Made by a program: the position numbers and the translations under genes | Shown: positions 5,861 through 5,903 of the stretch, piece after piece | How positions within the stretch are numbered: position 1 is the stretch's first letter | Layout: each line of letters begins with the position of its first letter | The notes under the pieces: model-generated | Database searches by the model: none | What the model saw: the letters and a program-made list of their open reading frames with translations, nothing else | What the model was told of the DNA's origin: nothing | NCBI GenBank assembly: GCA_009839585.1 | Contig: VXPI01000383.1 | Span: 1 to 5,903 of the forward strand | Direction: 5' to 3' | Origin: Gammaproteobacteria bacterium | Lineage (GTDB): Bacteria; Pseudomonadota; Gammaproteobacteria; Arenicellales; Poriferihabitantaceae | DNA: 5,903 bases

Positions 5861-5885
5861 CCCCTGCCGAGTGTTCAGGCAGGGG
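5861..5885. terminator. GC-rich perfect hairpin near the right edge, possible terminator
   Basis: CCCCTGCC (5861-5868) and GGCAGGGG (5878-5885) form a perfect 8-pair stem with a 9-base loop. On the + strand it is followed by TTTGACAGG and on the minus strand by GGCGAG, so neither side has a proper U tract. It may end transcription from a gene beyond the right edge before cca, or be a repeat-type hairpin. The rest of 5711-5903 shows no gene. Confidence 0.35.
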
Positions 5886-5903
5886 TTTGACAGGGCAGAT
5901 TTT

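Noticed and set aside
1..5903. CRISPR array, tRNA, rRNA, insertion sequence ends or a complete integrase
   Set aside because: No regularly spaced repeats, no cloverleaf-like segment and no recombinase or transposase motifs were seen on either strand.

Overview
The window looks like part of a bacterial, probably gammaproteobacterial, chromosome. The only housekeeping gene is a full-length tRNA CCA-adding enzyme (cca) of the E. coli type with a C-terminal HD domain. The DNA to its left is accessory. The three + strand genes are visibly richer in A+T than cca, and the AAA ATPase between them is intermediate. I cannot name a species.

Layout: positions 1-230 are a non-coding leader with a good extended -10 promoter and a palindromic candidate operator. 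Positions 231-2666 hold a tightly coupled + strand operon of three genes: a TIGR04255-family protein, a helix-turn-helix DNA-binding protein, and a protein with an SQTCDIV motif. The third gene is split by a -1 frameshift exactly at an in-phase A_AAA_AAC run. Positions 2696-2818 (minus) encode a 40-residue ORF whose last 19 residues copy the C-terminus of Cca. Positions 2819-4090 (minus) encode an ORC/Cdc6-like AAA ATPase with a strong ribosome binding site. Positions 4091-4414 hold its leader, a possible small membrane peptide and a remnant resembling an AlpA-type regulator. Positions 4415-5698 (minus) are cca, with an extended -10 promoter just upstream and a GC-rich hairpin near the right edge.

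The most informative structural observation is a diverged direct repeat of about 73 bp (2682-2755 and 4402-4474). It is the 3' end of cca plus a few bases past the stop. The ATPase gene and the AlpA-like scrap lie between the copies. This is the expected footprint of an element that integrated at the 3' end of cca, kept the gene intact and displaced an older or foreign copy of the gene end. No integrase is in the window, so the element is decayed, minimal, or part of a larger stacked island.

The TIGR04255 / HTH / SQTCDIV trio is the best candidate for an undescribed system. Gene overlaps and a shared promoter suggest co-expression, and the HTH protein is the likely regulator or DNA-binding component. 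From memory the three families tend to occur sporadically and near one another; their biochemical roles are unknown to me, and a defence or stress role is inference only.
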